Positions 8,775 through 18,083 of a DNA stretch of 64,000 bases are shown piece after piece; position 1 is the first letter of the stretch; each line of letters begins with the position of its first letter. The notes under the pieces are model-generated. The model saw nothing but the letters and a program-made list of their open reading frames with translations, did no database searches and had not been told where the DNA came from. This stretch comes from an uncultured Candidatus Saccharibacteria bacterium (GTDB lineage: Bacteria > Patescibacteriota > Saccharimonadia > Saccharimonadales > Saccharimonadaceae). The stretch covers positions 83,916 through 147,915 of the forward strand of contig CARBGY010000001.1 of assembly GCA_948945085.1 (NCBI GenBank). The letters run 5' to 3'. A program made the position numbers and the translations under genes.

Positions 8775-9290
8775 ATGGTTATTAATGAGAAATTTGAATT
8801 ACTCTTCTGGCAGTTTCCTAAGGATAGTGAGGAAGAAAGGTTGGCGATTAGGATTGCAACACTTTTCACGGAGGATTTGTGTCAGCTAAGGCTTGACGAT
8901 TTGCGTTTTTCTTTAGTGATTACCGAGCGCGACCTGTCTAAGGAAGAGATGCCATCAAAGCTCGAGATTCGAAGGATTGGCGAACATGAGAGCGTGCCCG
9001 AGCGGCCACTCTTCAAAACGGTGGCTAAACAGTACTACCACGCCCACGTGCCGGGACAAACATGGGAGGATTACTGTGGCGAGATTGAGATCTCCTTAAA
9101 GCTGGAAGGCGTGTTAGGCCAGACCGATCAGGCGGTAAAGCATCCTTTGACAGATGTTTTAACTATGCTCGCATACGGACATTATTACCGAGCAATCTCG
9201 CTATTTTATAGTGAATGGGAGACCTCATATCTTGATGCGCCGGCGTGCAACGATGCTCAGTTAGTGTCGGATTTCTCGTGGTCAGCGTAA
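8775..9290 (+). CDS. Hypothetical 171-aa protein
   Basis: ATG 8775 is preceded by AAAGGAG (8756-8762); the GTG at 8763 overlaps that site and is rejected. The protein is soluble and charged, rich in Glu, Leu and aromatic residues (ELLFWQFPKDSEEE; QTWEDYCGEIEISLKLEG; LTMLAYGHYYRAISLFYSEWE). There is no signal peptide, transmembrane segment or recognised motif. The unit is a single gene with its own promoter, long leader and hairpin terminator, divergent from gap. Function unknown. Confidence 0.65.
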   Translation: MVINEKFELLFWQFPKDSEEERLAIRIATLFTEDLCQLRLDDLRFSLVITERDLSKEEMPSKLEIRRIGEHESVPERPLFKTVAKQYYHAHVPGQTWEDYCGEIEISLKLEGVLGQTDQAVKHPLTDVLTMLAYGHYYRAISLFYSEWETSYLDAPACNDAQLVSDFSWSA

Positions 9291-9335
9291 ACGGTTTGAC
9301 ATCTATGCGAGGTCGAACGCATTTTAACTTTACCA

Positions 9336-9366
9336 ACCTCCAGACGATATGTTTGGAGGTGTTTTT
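9336..9366 (+). terminator. Rho-independent terminator
   Basis: Stem ACCTCCA / TGGAGGT around an 11-nt loop followed by GTTTTTA. It ends the 8775 gene. Confidence 0.8.
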
Positions 9367-9395
9367 ACGCGTTCATTGCTTAGCAAAACACTACA

Positions 9396-9430
9396 TCTAA
9401 AAACTGACCCAGCGAGCTAGGTCAGTCTGT
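9396..9430 (-). terminator. Terminator of the rpsL-rpsG operon
   Basis: On the minus strand ACTGACC and GGTCAGT pair (9403-9409 with 9420-9426), followed by TTTTTAG, just downstream of rpsG. Confidence 0.82.
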
Positions 9431-9445
9431 TGGATTCTAGTCAAA

Positions 9446-9925
9446 CTATACCCGAGCAAAGTGAGCAAAGGCACGGTTGGCTTCGGCCATACGATGGCAG
9501 TCTTCCTTCTTCTTAAAGGCGGCGCCAGTTTCGTTGTAAGCATCAATAATTTCGAGCTCAAGACGCTTTGCGTAAGGCATACCCTGACGAGCACGCGCAG
9601 CTTGGACTAACCAAGAAAAAGCGAAATGTTGTTGACGATGACCCGCGATCGGGAATGGGATCTGGTAGTTTGCACCACCGACACGGCGAGATTTAACCTC
9701 GAAATCTGGAGAGACATTAGCAATAGCTTTCTCAAAAATTTCGACCGGGTTTTCAGAATTGAGCTTTTTCGCAGCGCCTTCGAGGGCGGAATAAACTGCT
9801 CGCTCGGCGGCCTGTTTCTTGCCGTCAAGCATGGATTTATTGATGAGCCTCTGAACCAAAACGCTCTGGTATTTGCGATCTGGAGTAACTTTGCGCTGGA
9901 GAGATTTAGTAACTTTGCGTGGCAT
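9446..9925 (-). CDS. rpsG: 30S ribosomal protein S7
   Basis: 159-aa head-domain protein of the small subunit that binds the 3' major domain of 16S rRNA. Family blocks are PRKVTKSLQRKVTPDRKYQS at the start, INKSMLDGKKQAAERAVYSAL, VSPDFEVKSRRVGGANYQIP, and MAEANRAFAHFARV at the end. It follows rpsL after 3 bp, the usual str-operon order. The operon ends here: fusA and tuf do not follow and a terminator does. Confidence 0.97.
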   Translation of the reverse strand: MPRKVTKSLQRKVTPDRKYQSVLVQRLINKSMLDGKKQAAERAVYSALEGAAKKLNSENPVEIFEKAIANVSPDFEVKSRRVGGANYQIPFPIAGHRQQHFAFSWLVQAARARQGMPYAKRLELEIIDAYNETGAAFKKKEDCHRMAEANRAFAHFARV

Positions 9926-9928
9926 ATT

Positions 9929-10339
9929 TTATTCTCCCTTCTTTGCACCGTATTTAGAACGACCTTGTTTGCGACCTTGAACACCTTGAAGATCAAGGGT
10001 GCCGCGAACAATGTGGTAACGAACACCTGGAAGATCTGGCACACGACCACCACGAACGAGCACGACGGCGTGTTCCTGGAGATTATGGCCTTCACCACCA
10101 ATGTAGGCCCAAACTTCTTGACCATTAGTTAAGCGAACGCGAGCAACTTTACGAAGCGCTGAGTTTGGTTTCTTTGGTGTCTTAGTAGTAACTTTAAGAC
10201 AGACACCACGCTTTAATGGAGCAGCTTGCTCATAACGCTTAGTTTTAAGCGTATTGATAATTGAACCGAGCGCCGGAGCCTTTGATTTTTTAGCAGACTT
10301 CTGGCGTGGTTTACGAATCAACTGATTAATAGTTGGCAC
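9929..10339 (-). CDS. rpsL: 30S ribosomal protein S12
   Basis: 136-aa decoding-centre protein. It has the conserved PTINQLIRKPR start, the TPKKPNSALRKVARVRL loop containing the Lys associated with streptomycin response, and GEGHNLQEHAVVLVRGGRV. The usual VTAYIPG reads VWAYIGG. Start is GTG 10339 with AGGAAG 7 nt upstream. Confidence 0.97.
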   Translation of the reverse strand: MPTINQLIRKPRQKSAKKSKAPALGSIINTLKTKRYEQAAPLKRGVCLKVTTKTPKKPNSALRKVARVRLTNGQEVWAYIGGEGHNLQEHAVVLVRGGRVPDLPGVRYHIVRGTLDLQGVQGRKQGRSKYGAKKGE

Positions 10340-10471
10340 GATAAACTTCCTGTTTAATTAACTTTAATTTAGCTATTAGTTTACAGCAATGCTAATAGCT
10401 TGAAACTCTTACGGATGATTATACTCTAGGATGGTAAAAATTGCAAGAGTTTCGAGCTAAAAATGAGATAG

Positions 10472-11800
10472 CTAGGCCTTCTTAGAACTTTTCTTTGTGG
10501 ATTTTTGATCGGCCTCTTCATGCCCACCATTAGCCTCAACAAGAAAGTCCATAGCTTTATCGATGATCATGCGATTTTTGATATCTTGACGAACTTCAGG
10601 TTGCTTAAGCTGTTTTAGAGCTTCTTTAGACTTCTTGTAGGCATCTTTTAGCTCAGCAATTTTTGCTTCAACTTCTTCTTCAGCAACCTCAATCTTCTGC
10701 TCCCTAGCGAGAATCTGTAAGACTAACGAAGCTTTAACTCTTGCCTCAGCTAGTTCTCGAGCTTGCTTTTCCCATTCTTCCATAGTCTGGCCAAGTCGCT
10801 CGACATATTTTTCGAGAGAAAGTCCATAGCTGGCGCCATTGCGGCTCATATCATTACGAATAAAACGGAGTTGGTCATTAATTAAGATGTCTGGAGCGGC
10901 GACTTTCGAGGACTTTGCTAACTCATTAACGAGATCGTCGCGGTATTTTTCAAGGGCACGATGGCGGTTTTGAGCTTCGAGATTTTTCTTAATGTCGGCA
11001 CGAAGTTCATCCATATTCTTAAAGTCACCACATTTTTTAGCAAGTTCATCATCTTCCTTAGGTTTTACGACTTCGTTGACTTGTTTGAGAAGCACCTCGA
11101 AAATAGTTTTTTGTCCAGCAAGGCTTTTCTCAGGGTAATCTTTGGGGAAAGTTAGATTTAAATCAAACTTATCACCAGGTTCATGCCCTACGATGCCCGT
11201 TTCGAATCCAGGAATGAACGAATTAGATCCGAGAACTAGATGATAATCCTTTGCGGTACCGCCAGCAAAGGCTTCTCCGTCTTTTTTGCCAACAAAATCA
11301 ATAATTACCTCGTCGCTATCCTTAGCAGGGCGCTTTACAGCTTTTTTCTCAGCGTAGGCGCTAACGATATTATCGACAATTTCCTGAACATCTTTGGTGG
11401 ACGGCTCAGTTTTTTCCATTTTGGCTTTTAGTTTCTTAAAATCGCCGAGTTTAACTTCAGGTAAGACCTCTACGATTGCAGTATACTCAGCACTTTCGTC
11501 TGGAACGAATTTGGTCACATCAACTTTCTCAATAGCAATTAGGTTCAATTTCTCATCTGCAAACGCTTTAGCCATCGAAGCGCGTACGGCAATATCGATC
11601 TCTCGCTCGGAAATAGCGTTAGGATCAACATTCTTTTCAACCATACTTGCAGGAGCTTTACTTTGACGAAAGCCCTGAATCTTGACATTTTTAGCTAGTT
11701 GATTTAACGCTTCCTCGCGTGCTGGCTTAAGATCAGCGCCGTCTAGCGTTACTTTCACTTCCACCTTAGTTTCGGATAGTTTCTTAGTTGTACTTTTCAT
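10472..11800 (-). CDS. tig: Trigger factor (ribosome-associated chaperone, PPIase)
   Basis: Binds the ribosome exit tunnel and shields nascent chains. The 442-aa protein has the N-terminal ribosome-binding domain with the signature IQGFRQSKAP near residue 41, a central FKBP-type peptidyl-prolyl isomerase domain (VIIDFVGKKDGEAFAGGTAKDY; PGFETGIVGHEPGDKF) and a C-terminal helical chaperone region. It ends in a Lys/Ser-rich tail (STKKSSKKA). The mRNA looks leaderless: TATAAT ends 7 nt before the ATG. Confidence 0.95.
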   Translation of the reverse strand: MKSTTKKLSETKVEVKVTLDGADLKPAREEALNQLAKNVKIQGFRQSKAPASMVEKNVDPNAISEREIDIAVRASMAKAFADEKLNLIAIEKVDVTKFVPDESAEYTAIVEVLPEVKLGDFKKLKAKMEKTEPSTKDVQEIVDNIVSAYAEKKAVKRPAKDSDEVIIDFVGKKDGEAFAGGTAKDYHLVLGSNSFIPGFETGIVGHEPGDKFDLNLTFPKDYPEKSLAGQKTIFEVLLKQVNEVVKPKEDDELAKKCGDFKNMDELRADIKKNLEAQNRHRALEKYRDDLVNELAKSSKVAAPDILINDQLRFIRNDMSRNGASYGLSLEKYVERLGQTMEEWEKQARELAEARVKASLVLQILAREQKIEVAEEEVEAKIAELKDAYKKSKEALKQLKQPEVRQDIKNRMIIDKAMDFLVEANGGHEEADQKSTKKSSKKA

Positions 11801-11849
11801 AGGGAATATTATAGCACAGTTTCCTTACAGTTACGAGCAGTTATAGAAC

Positions 11850-13439
11850 TCAGGAACGAATAATGCCACTTTTCGGTTCAGTGCGCAAATGACGAATGGT
11901 GTTTGTTAACTCGGCTCCAAGTTTAATGTTAGGATTAAGAATATGATGCGGATCGAAGGCATCTTTAATTTCTTGGTAAAGTTTCTTTTCTTCTTCGGAA
12001 AAGTTTTGCATAATCGGAAGCGCTTTAATACGACCTTCTGGAGTACCTCCGGTTAACGAACCCTCGCAGTCTTTAACTAATTGGCTATATTGTTGCATAA
12101 ATGAAATTATTTGTTTTCGCCCATCCATTGATGTACAGTCAACTAGTGGACGAACATGATAATTCGAAGTTGCATAGGAGCCAAAAAGTGCCAACTTAAG
12201 GTCTAGAGTTTCACTGACCATTTCAAGTTTTTCGACAAATTCCTCAAAGCGATATCGCGGAATATAAACGTCGTCAATAATAGGAGAACGTTCGCCATCG
12301 TTAGAATCATTCAAGTAGCTTAATATGGTCGAATCAAATTCTTGAAACGCAACCGTATTATCCACGGTTTCTTCAGCTACAAAAGTTCCAACCGGTAAAA
12401 CTTCAAGACAATGTTGGATTTTTTTGGAAGATTTAAGTTTACGATCATCAAAACTAGCAAGTACAAGCCAACCTTCGCCCAGCTCACGTGGTAATAAATC
12501 CGGCTGCTTACCATGTGTGGTAGTTTCCTTAATAATACGAAGATCGAATACCTTAAGAGTTCGTGGATCAAGATCGCTTACAAAGTCCAAAAACCTTAAT
12601 AGTGTTTTGGTGTCGCGCAGTGTCAGCGCGAGACGTCGAGTGGGCGGAGGTAAAACTTCAACACGCAAAATAATATCCGTGATGATACCTAAAGTACCCT
12701 GCGCAGAAAAGAAGAGTGGCATTAAATTAAAATGATGAGCATTACGTACTCTTGTAATATTGGCATATCCAGCGCCACTGAAACGCTGCATACCACGATC
12801 GATTACGGTGTCAGCATACTTATCCAAAAGCTCATCAATACGGCGATAAACCTTTCCTTCGAAACTAGTTTCGGAAATTTTCTGCGAAAGCGCGTGCGAA
12901 CCAATTGGCCCCAACTGAGCTAAATCGCCAGAAGACAAAACTACTTCAATACGTTCGACATAATGATAAATACCGCCATGCCTAGCACTAGCATCGTCGT
13001 TTGGACAATTCGCAATTAAACCACCAATCGTCGTACGCGGATCGTAGTCAATTGGCAAACATAGCCCCTGCATGCCAAGCGCCGTATTTAGCTCGCCGAG
13101 CGTTAGACCGGGCTGAACGCGAATCAATCTGCCACGTAAATCAATTTCCTCAATATGATTTAAACGTTCAGTGGAGATAATCATACCATCGCCAATAGCT
13201 GCCCCAGTTTTATCTCGACCAGTACCACGGACCGTAACTGGTAACCTGAGCCCTCGTAGTGCGAGCTGATTAGAAAAACGAATTAACTTTTGAATATCAT
13301 CGGTTGTTTTTGGTAGAGCAACAAGTTTAGGTTGTATTTTTAAAATTGAACGATCAGTAGAGTACGTATCTAAGATATTTAATCGATCAAAAACATTGCC
13401 AATGATGTGTTGATTCAAATACTTAGCAAGTTTGCTCAC
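11850..13439 (-). CDS. FAD-binding (VAO/GlcD-type) oxidoreductase
   Basis: 529-aa flavoprotein of the FAD_binding_4 type. The FAD-binding part (about residues 40-220) shows LVALPKTTDDIQKLIRFSNQ, PVTVRGTGRDKTGAAIGDG, LIRVQPGLTLGELNTALG and DPRTTIGGLIANCPND. The C-terminal part carries the helix-forming end typical of glycolate/lactate oxidase-like enzymes (IKDAFDPHHILNPNIKLG). Start is GTG with AGGTGGAAGG upstream. The substrate is unknown; D-lactate or a similar 2-hydroxyacid is the common choice in this superfamily but is not shown here. Confidence 0.87.
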   Translation of the reverse strand: MSKLAKYLNQHIIGNVFDRLNILDTYSTDRSILKIQPKLVALPKTTDDIQKLIRFSNQLALRGLRLPVTVRGTGRDKTGAAIGDGMIISTERLNHIEEIDLRGRLIRVQPGLTLGELNTALGMQGLCLPIDYDPRTTIGGLIANCPNDDASARHGGIYHYVERIEVVLSSGDLAQLGPIGSHALSQKISETSFEGKVYRRIDELLDKYADTVIDRGMQRFSGAGYANITRVRNAHHFNLMPLFFSAQGTLGIITDIILRVEVLPPPTRRLALTLRDTKTLLRFLDFVSDLDPRTLKVFDLRIIKETTTHGKQPDLLPRELGEGWLVLASFDDRKLKSSKKIQHCLEVLPVGTFVAEETVDNTVAFQEFDSTILSYLNDSNDGERSPIIDDVYIPRYRFEEFVEKLEMVSETLDLKLALFGSYATSNYHVRPLVDCTSMDGRKQIISFMQQYSQLVKDCEGSLTGGTPEGRIKALPIMQNFSEEEKKLYQEIKDAFDPHHILNPNIKLGAELTNTIRHLRTEPKSGIIRS

Positions 13440-13563
13440 CCTTCCACCTATTTAACACTTATACTTAATTATAGCACGCTTTCTTTTGGAAAATGCAGTT
13501 TTCTTTCAAAATAATTACAACTCGTTTTATGTAAGATGCATTAAAAGTGCTATAATATGCGAG

Positions 13564-13746
13564 ATGAATAAATTAACCTATCATGAACCGAAAAAATGCT
13601 GGGTTGGCGAACAACAGAAAACTTGTTATGCTACACGCGAAGAAGCAGAAATGGCAGCGCTAGTGGCCGAACATGATTATGGTGCGCCACACCTTTCGGT
13701 TTATAAATGTGAGTACGGCGATCATTGGCATTTAAGTTCACGATAG
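13564..13746 (+). CDS. Small conserved 60-aa protein
   Basis: The ATG at 13564 (MNKLTYHEPKKCW) is 7 nt after TATAAT, so the mRNA is leaderless; the longer upstream frame is rejected. The protein has a repeat-like sequence with TREEAEMAALVAEHDYG followed by LSVYKCEYGDHWHLSSR. The two Cys and the His-rich end (CEYGDHWH) could bind a metal. Similar short C-x-W-H proteins occur in actinobacteria and CPR; this is recollection of a pattern, not a database result. It ends one base before the convergent cutinase-like gene. Confidence 0.72.
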   Translation: MNKLTYHEPKKCWVGEQQKTCYATREEAEMAALVAEHDYGAPHLSVYKCEYGDHWHLSSR

Positions 13747-15999
13747 TTAATCTATAATACCAGTATTGGGTACTTTTGGTATTAGAGTGATTTGTTGATT
13801 GGATGGGATTAATTTACTAGCTTCATTAATAGATGGCGAGTTGTTAGCTTGATTATTGTGGTTTGTGAGGTCTGGGTGTGCCGTTTGAGAAGGATGTTTG
13901 TTTGGAGATGATGGGGCTGAGCTCCCCGCATTGTTGTCGGGGGACTCTGGTAGTTTTTCCGGAGAGTCACCAGTCGACTCATCCTTGTCCGCGTTCTGGT
14001 TTTTACCTATTTGAATACTTTTAGCTTCACCACGGCTACCAAATGAATTATAAGGAATTAGACTGACAGTAGTGACATTTTCAACATCGCGAATGATAAG
14101 ATTTTGTTCTATTCTAGCGTCGAGAAAACCATAAATAGCATCATCTAAGACCACGAGGATAGACTCCGTGTCCTGAGCCTCAAAGTTAACTTGATAGGAA
14201 TTTACGGCAACTTCGGTCGCTGATAAATTTTGAATTTGAGCAGATGCCGGAAGCGATTCGACAACTTGAAGGCGCGCAGACATGTTGCTTATGTGACCAG
14301 CAGAATCAGTTACGCGTACTTGAATAAAACCTTCGGTTGAACGATCATAAATTTTGGTGATACTGGATGTAGAATTTTCGATTTCAAAAATACCATCTGC
14401 ATCAAGATCCCAATCATAGTAAAGGGTTGGAGATTGTGTGTCATAATTTGACTTAGTATTATTTAAAAGATGACTTCCGGAAGCGTCAAAATAGAATTCT
14501 TCACCTACTACACCAAAGTACTCTTCAAGAGCAAGCTCCGCCACTGGACGATTTAAGATTTCTTGATATGCCATCTCATTCCTATCCTCTTGGAAGGTAT
14601 AAACTTTACCTCCTGTTGCATCAGCAAGAATTTGGTTAGTATTAATAGCTGAGTTTGGTGTTATAAAGCTATATACGTTAACTGGGTCAAGATTAAGACT
14701 TAGCTGAACAACTTCGTCAATCGTTGTTCCATCACGATCTACGGCGGCGATTTTACTCGGAGTAAAGATAACGGCTGACTTCGTAGCTCCGACCTGCCAC
14801 TCTAACTGTTTCATGGACATCTTAAGCGCAGATAAACCCGAGTCCATCCCTCCACCAGCAACAAGAAATTTGGTATTCACAAGCGCAAGTTGGCGTTCGA
14901 ACTCTTCTTCACTGCAACTAAAATTACATAGCTCTTGCGGAAGAAGTTTACCACGATCAGCATATACATACAACGCAACACGTCCACCCATTGCCCTAGT
15001 AGAGTTAGCAAGTTGCCTAGCTTCGTTCGTAAATTGATTAACTCGTATCGGATCAAAGCCGTTAGTATTAATGAAGATAGCCAAATCATGAGCAGAAATT
15101 GTAGTGTTTTCTTCCTGTTTATCATCTAATTGGTCTGGAAAGGCACTTTGGAGTTTTTGATAAATTTGTTCAGCAGCGTTGAGATAAAGACCGCGGGAAA
15201 CATAAGATGAGTGATCGGCGACATTAAAGCCAGAACTACACATAATATCCTTGCCATGACACCAGACACCGATTTTATTATAGTAGCCGTCAGGTTGATA
15301 AGGACGGTAGCTTCCTAGTATACCCTCATGAGCTCGACAATCTGACACATAAGTACGATAATTCGACAGGTTACGTCCCCTACACGCATCAGGATTAAGA
15401 CCTTTTCCCTCCGGTAAATATAGTTTTGGGTCGCCAAAGTTTGCAACATAGATAATTTTGTCTGAGTTAAGGTCACTGAGAATATGAGATATCAGCATGG
15501 CGCCCTGCGAATACCCACCCAGAACAAACTTAGTATTAGGACAACTAGAAGAAATAGTTTTCAGGTATGTCTTTAGTTCCCTCTCCCCCTCCTCCACGCT
15601 GCGACCAAATTCAAATGCTGAACCAGCACTAATATATGCACCGACCAAGTTACCAATAGCTCCTAGTGAGCCGCTGACCGCTACGGCCGGATATTGTGCA
15701 CCACCCCAGCTTTTACTGCCAAGTTCATAGAAACTGTAAGTAAGACTAGTTTTAGAAACTTTAGCCGTTAGAGCTTCTTTCCAGGCAGTTGCACTAGGTC
15801 CAGATAGTTTTTCGCCTGAGCCACGCGCAAAGATAAAGTGTACATCCTCGCAAGTCGCTGCTTTTACTGGTGGGGCTATTACGATGAGCTGTAATACTAA
15901 TAGGATTGCACAGAGGATTTTAATGACTGAGCCCAGATTGCCACAGTGCTCGCGGCACATGAATGATGAGAAAACTGCATTTGACTTATTTTGATACAT
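13747..15999 (-). CDS. Secreted cutinase-domain protein with VWA-like and PKD-like domains
   Basis: 750-aa exported protein. The signal peptide ends near VKAA (residues 45-48). Cutinase/serine-esterase domain (about 50-290): HFIFARGSGE, nucleophile in GGYSQG (Ser164), likely Asp251 in CHGKDIMC and His263 in ADHSSYV. Middle region (about 300-470) resembles a VWA/integrin fold (DLAIFINTNGFDP; DSGLSALKMSMKQLEW). About 480-580 resembles PKD (FDASGS; YYDWDLDADGIFEI; VRVTDSAGH). A Ser/Pro/Asn-rich stalk leads to a terminal VPNTGIID resembling the LPxTG sortase motif, but with no hydrophobic helix or basic tail after it. It may act on host lipids or esters; this is inference. Confidence 0.85.
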   Translation of the reverse strand: MYQNKSNAVFSSFMCREHCGNLGSVIKILCAILLVLQLIVIAPPVKAATCEDVHFIFARGSGEKLSGPSATAWKEALTAKVSKTSLTYSFYELGSKSWGGAQYPAVAVSGSLGAIGNLVGAYISAGSAFEFGRSVEEGERELKTYLKTISSSCPNTKFVLGGYSQGAMLISHILSDLNSDKIIYVANFGDPKLYLPEGKGLNPDACRGRNLSNYRTYVSDCRAHEGILGSYRPYQPDGYYNKIGVWCHGKDIMCSSGFNVADHSSYVSRGLYLNAAEQIYQKLQSAFPDQLDDKQEENTTISAHDLAIFINTNGFDPIRVNQFTNEARQLANSTRAMGGRVALYVYADRGKLLPQELCNFSCSEEEFERQLALVNTKFLVAGGGMDSGLSALKMSMKQLEWQVGATKSAVIFTPSKIAAVDRDGTTIDEVVQLSLNLDPVNVYSFITPNSAINTNQILADATGGKVYTFQEDRNEMAYQEILNRPVAELALEEYFGVVGEEFYFDASGSHLLNNTKSNYDTQSPTLYYDWDLDADGIFEIENSTSSITKIYDRSTEGFIQVRVTDSAGHISNMSARLQVVESLPASAQIQNLSATEVAVNSYQVNFEAQDTESILVVLDDAIYGFLDARIEQNLIIRDVENVTTVSLIPYNSFGSRGEAKSIQIGKNQNADKDESTGDSPEKLPESPDNNAGSSAPSSPNKHPSQTAHPDLTNHNNQANNSPSINEASKLIPSNQQITLIPKVPNTGIID

Positions 16000-16158
16000 G
16001 TTACTCCTTACTCGAAAATATTTTAATGATTTCCAAGACTATAACAAAATAACTCAAAAAGATACAAACACTAGCATCATATATTTATGTATAATATGTG
16101 GGTTAGATGGCGCTAGTGTAAAGTCTTTGCTTCGTCATAACACAATATTATAGCTAAG

Positions 16159-16806
16159 CTACCACACAATTTCATCAAGATTATGCTCAGCAAGGAATTG
16201 ATTGGCCTTTAAGAAATGCTTATTACCAAAGAACCCATTATGAGCCGAAAGTGGAGATGGATGCGCTGATTCAAGAACCAAATGCTTATTCTGATCGATA
16301 AGACTCTTTTTACTGCGAGCATCACGTCCCCAAAGCAGGAATACTAGGTGCTGACAATTCTCATTAAGATACTTAACGGTCGCCTCAGTAAAAGTCTCCC
16401 AACCTTTACCACGGTGCGATCCGGCTTTATGTGCTTCGACAGTTAAGACATTGTTAAGTAATAAGACACCTTGATCCTGCCATGCTTTAAGATTACCCGT
16501 AGAGTTAGCATGCTTGCCATATTCAGCATCGATCTCTTTATAGATATTAATAAGTGAAGGAGGAATAGGCTGAGAGCTAGGCACCGAGAAGGCGAGTCCG
16601 TGCGCTGCTCCTGGTGTATGATAAGGATCCTGACCTAGGATAACGACTTTTACGGAATTTAGATCGGTTGTAAAAGCTCGAAAAACTTGTGTCTTGGCTG
16701 GAAAAACCGTACTATTCTCATAAGCATCATGCAAGAACTTACTTAGATCTTGGAAATATGGTTTCGCGAACTCAGACTCTAAAAAATCTTTCCAACTCTC
16801 GTGCAT
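16159..16806 (-). CDS. ung: Uracil-DNA glycosylase, family 1
   Basis: Excises uracil from DNA. The 215-aa protein has the water-activating motif VVILGQDPYHTPGAAHGLAFSVP (about residues 55-77), a LLWGRDARSKK segment and the minor-groove loop HPSPLSAHNGFFG. It starts 6 bp after the stop of the upstream membrane protein, so it is probably co-transcribed. The 16000-16158 gap upstream of the cutinase gene holds an AT-rich inverted repeat (ACACTAGC / GCTAGTGT) but no gene. Confidence 0.96.
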   Translation of the reverse strand: MHESWKDFLESEFAKPYFQDLSKFLHDAYENSTVFPAKTQVFRAFTTDLNSVKVVILGQDPYHTPGAAHGLAFSVPSSQPIPPSLINIYKEIDAEYGKHANSTGNLKAWQDQGVLLLNNVLTVEAHKAGSHRGKGWETFTEATVKYLNENCQHLVFLLWGRDARSKKSLIDQNKHLVLESAHPSPLSAHNGFFGNKHFLKANQFLAEHNLDEIVW

Positions 16807-16812
16807 ATTTTT

Positions 16813-18075
16813 CTAAGCAGCCTTTTTACTAACCTGCTTAGCTCCTTCTTCAGTTTTTTGGTTAGGCTTAACACAAGCAACAATTAGACCAAGACCAAGT
16901 ACAAGCCCAACAAAACCGGTTGCAACGCCAATATATGGAATAAGTGATAGGAATCCTAAAAGAATAATACCTAAAATAGCTTCTAGATAAATGTTGCTTT
17001 TAGACTTAAAACACTTTTCAACGACAAGATGCCCTAGCCAGAGACCGGCAAATCCTTGAGACAAATAAACAACTAAGCCATATAATAAGAGCGCAACGAT
17101 ACCGAGTGGAGCTGCAACATAGGTAAAGAAAGCTAGTATTGCGATCACCGGAATAAACACTAGCGTACAGAGGCCAACCGCCAAATCCATGCCAAAACGA
17201 GAAACGTTAGCTTCGGCATCAATTTTTCCGTGCAGTTGTTTGTAGACAGTACAGATGAGGGCCATGACTAAGAAAAGTCCAATAATACTCATAACTTTAC
17301 TGTAGATTTTTGCAACTACGAGCGCTGCGGGATGAATTTCATCGACATGATAAACCTCGATGGAGCCATACTTAACAAGATCGAGACCAGCAACTTTGGC
17401 TGTGTCGTTATAAGTAAGTGCCCCCAAAATTTCAACTGCACCAATAAACTCAACATGCTCAACATCAAGATTAAGATTGCCAGAGATTTTAACATTCTTC
17501 AAAATTACAGTGTTTGCCGCGACAGCAAGATCGCCCGCAATATCCGTATTTACAGTTAAATTATTAGCTGCCACAAATACGTCGCGCCCAATCTTTGCAT
17601 CTTTGGATAGCGTAATAGAATTACCTGCTAAATACAAATCTCGTGAAGTTTCACCAGAAAACTCAATGGTATTACCAGCGGCAAACCCGTATTCCGTTTT
17701 ATTGCTTAATGACAACTCGTTACCGGCAATAAATGTAATGCCAGTTTTGTTTTCGGCATTAACACTCAAATTATTACCAAACAAGAAGAGATTGTGTCCC
17801 ATTTTGATCTTAGCGGTTCGATCGTCGTCGGAAGTGGCAAGTTCAAAAGTTGGATCAATTTTAGGATCTGAATCCTCCTCGTTTGATGTAACGACCTCAC
17901 GTGGTTCGATAATCTTTTCTCGAACTTCGTTCTTGTCAGCCTGCTCAGCTAACTGGTTGCAATTTTCAGACCGCCCCTCGCAATCGCTACCAATCGCCTG
18001 CGTAGGACAGACACCTAGACACAAACCTCCCAGCAATATACTTATACCTATACTCAAGATAATGATTTTCTTCAT
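16813..18075 (-). CDS. Membrane protein with bactofilin-like beta-helix ectodomain
   Basis: 420 aa. A signal sequence (MKKIIILSIGISILLGGLCLG) leads to an extracytoplasmic acidic linker. About residues 90-220 hold short beta-solenoid repeats with recurring G-N, A-G-N and A-A-N turns (GHNLFLFGNNL; IAGNELSLSN; AAGNTIEFSG; LAGNSITLSK; VAANNLTV), like bactofilins. Three to four transmembrane helices follow (about 255-405). Similar architectures are annotated as polymer-forming cytoskeletal proteins, so it may be an envelope scaffold; this is inference. The membrane protein at 18084 lies 8 bp upstream and is probably in the same operon. Confidence 0.78.
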   Translation of the reverse strand: MKKIIILSIGISILLGGLCLGVCPTQAIGSDCEGRSENCNQLAEQADKNEVREKIIEPREVVTSNEEDSDPKIDPTFELATSDDDRTAKIKMGHNLFLFGNNLSVNAENKTGITFIAGNELSLSNKTEYGFAAGNTIEFSGETSRDLYLAGNSITLSKDAKIGRDVFVAANNLTVNTDIAGDLAVAANTVILKNVKISGNLNLDVEHVEFIGAVEILGALTYNDTAKVAGLDLVKYGSIEVYHVDEIHPAALVVAKIYSKVMSIIGLFLVMALICTVYKQLHGKIDAEANVSRFGMDLAVGLCTLVFIPVIAILAFFTYVAAPLGIVALLLYGLVVYLSQGFAGLWLGHLVVEKCFKSKSNIYLEAILGIILLGFLSLIPYIGVATGFVGLVLGLGLIVACVKPNQKTEEGAKQVSKKAA

Positions 18076-18083
18076 GATGCTCC

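Noticed and set aside
13486..13563. Longer start for the 60-aa gene
   Set aside because: TATAAT lies inside the extension, 7 nt before the chosen ATG.
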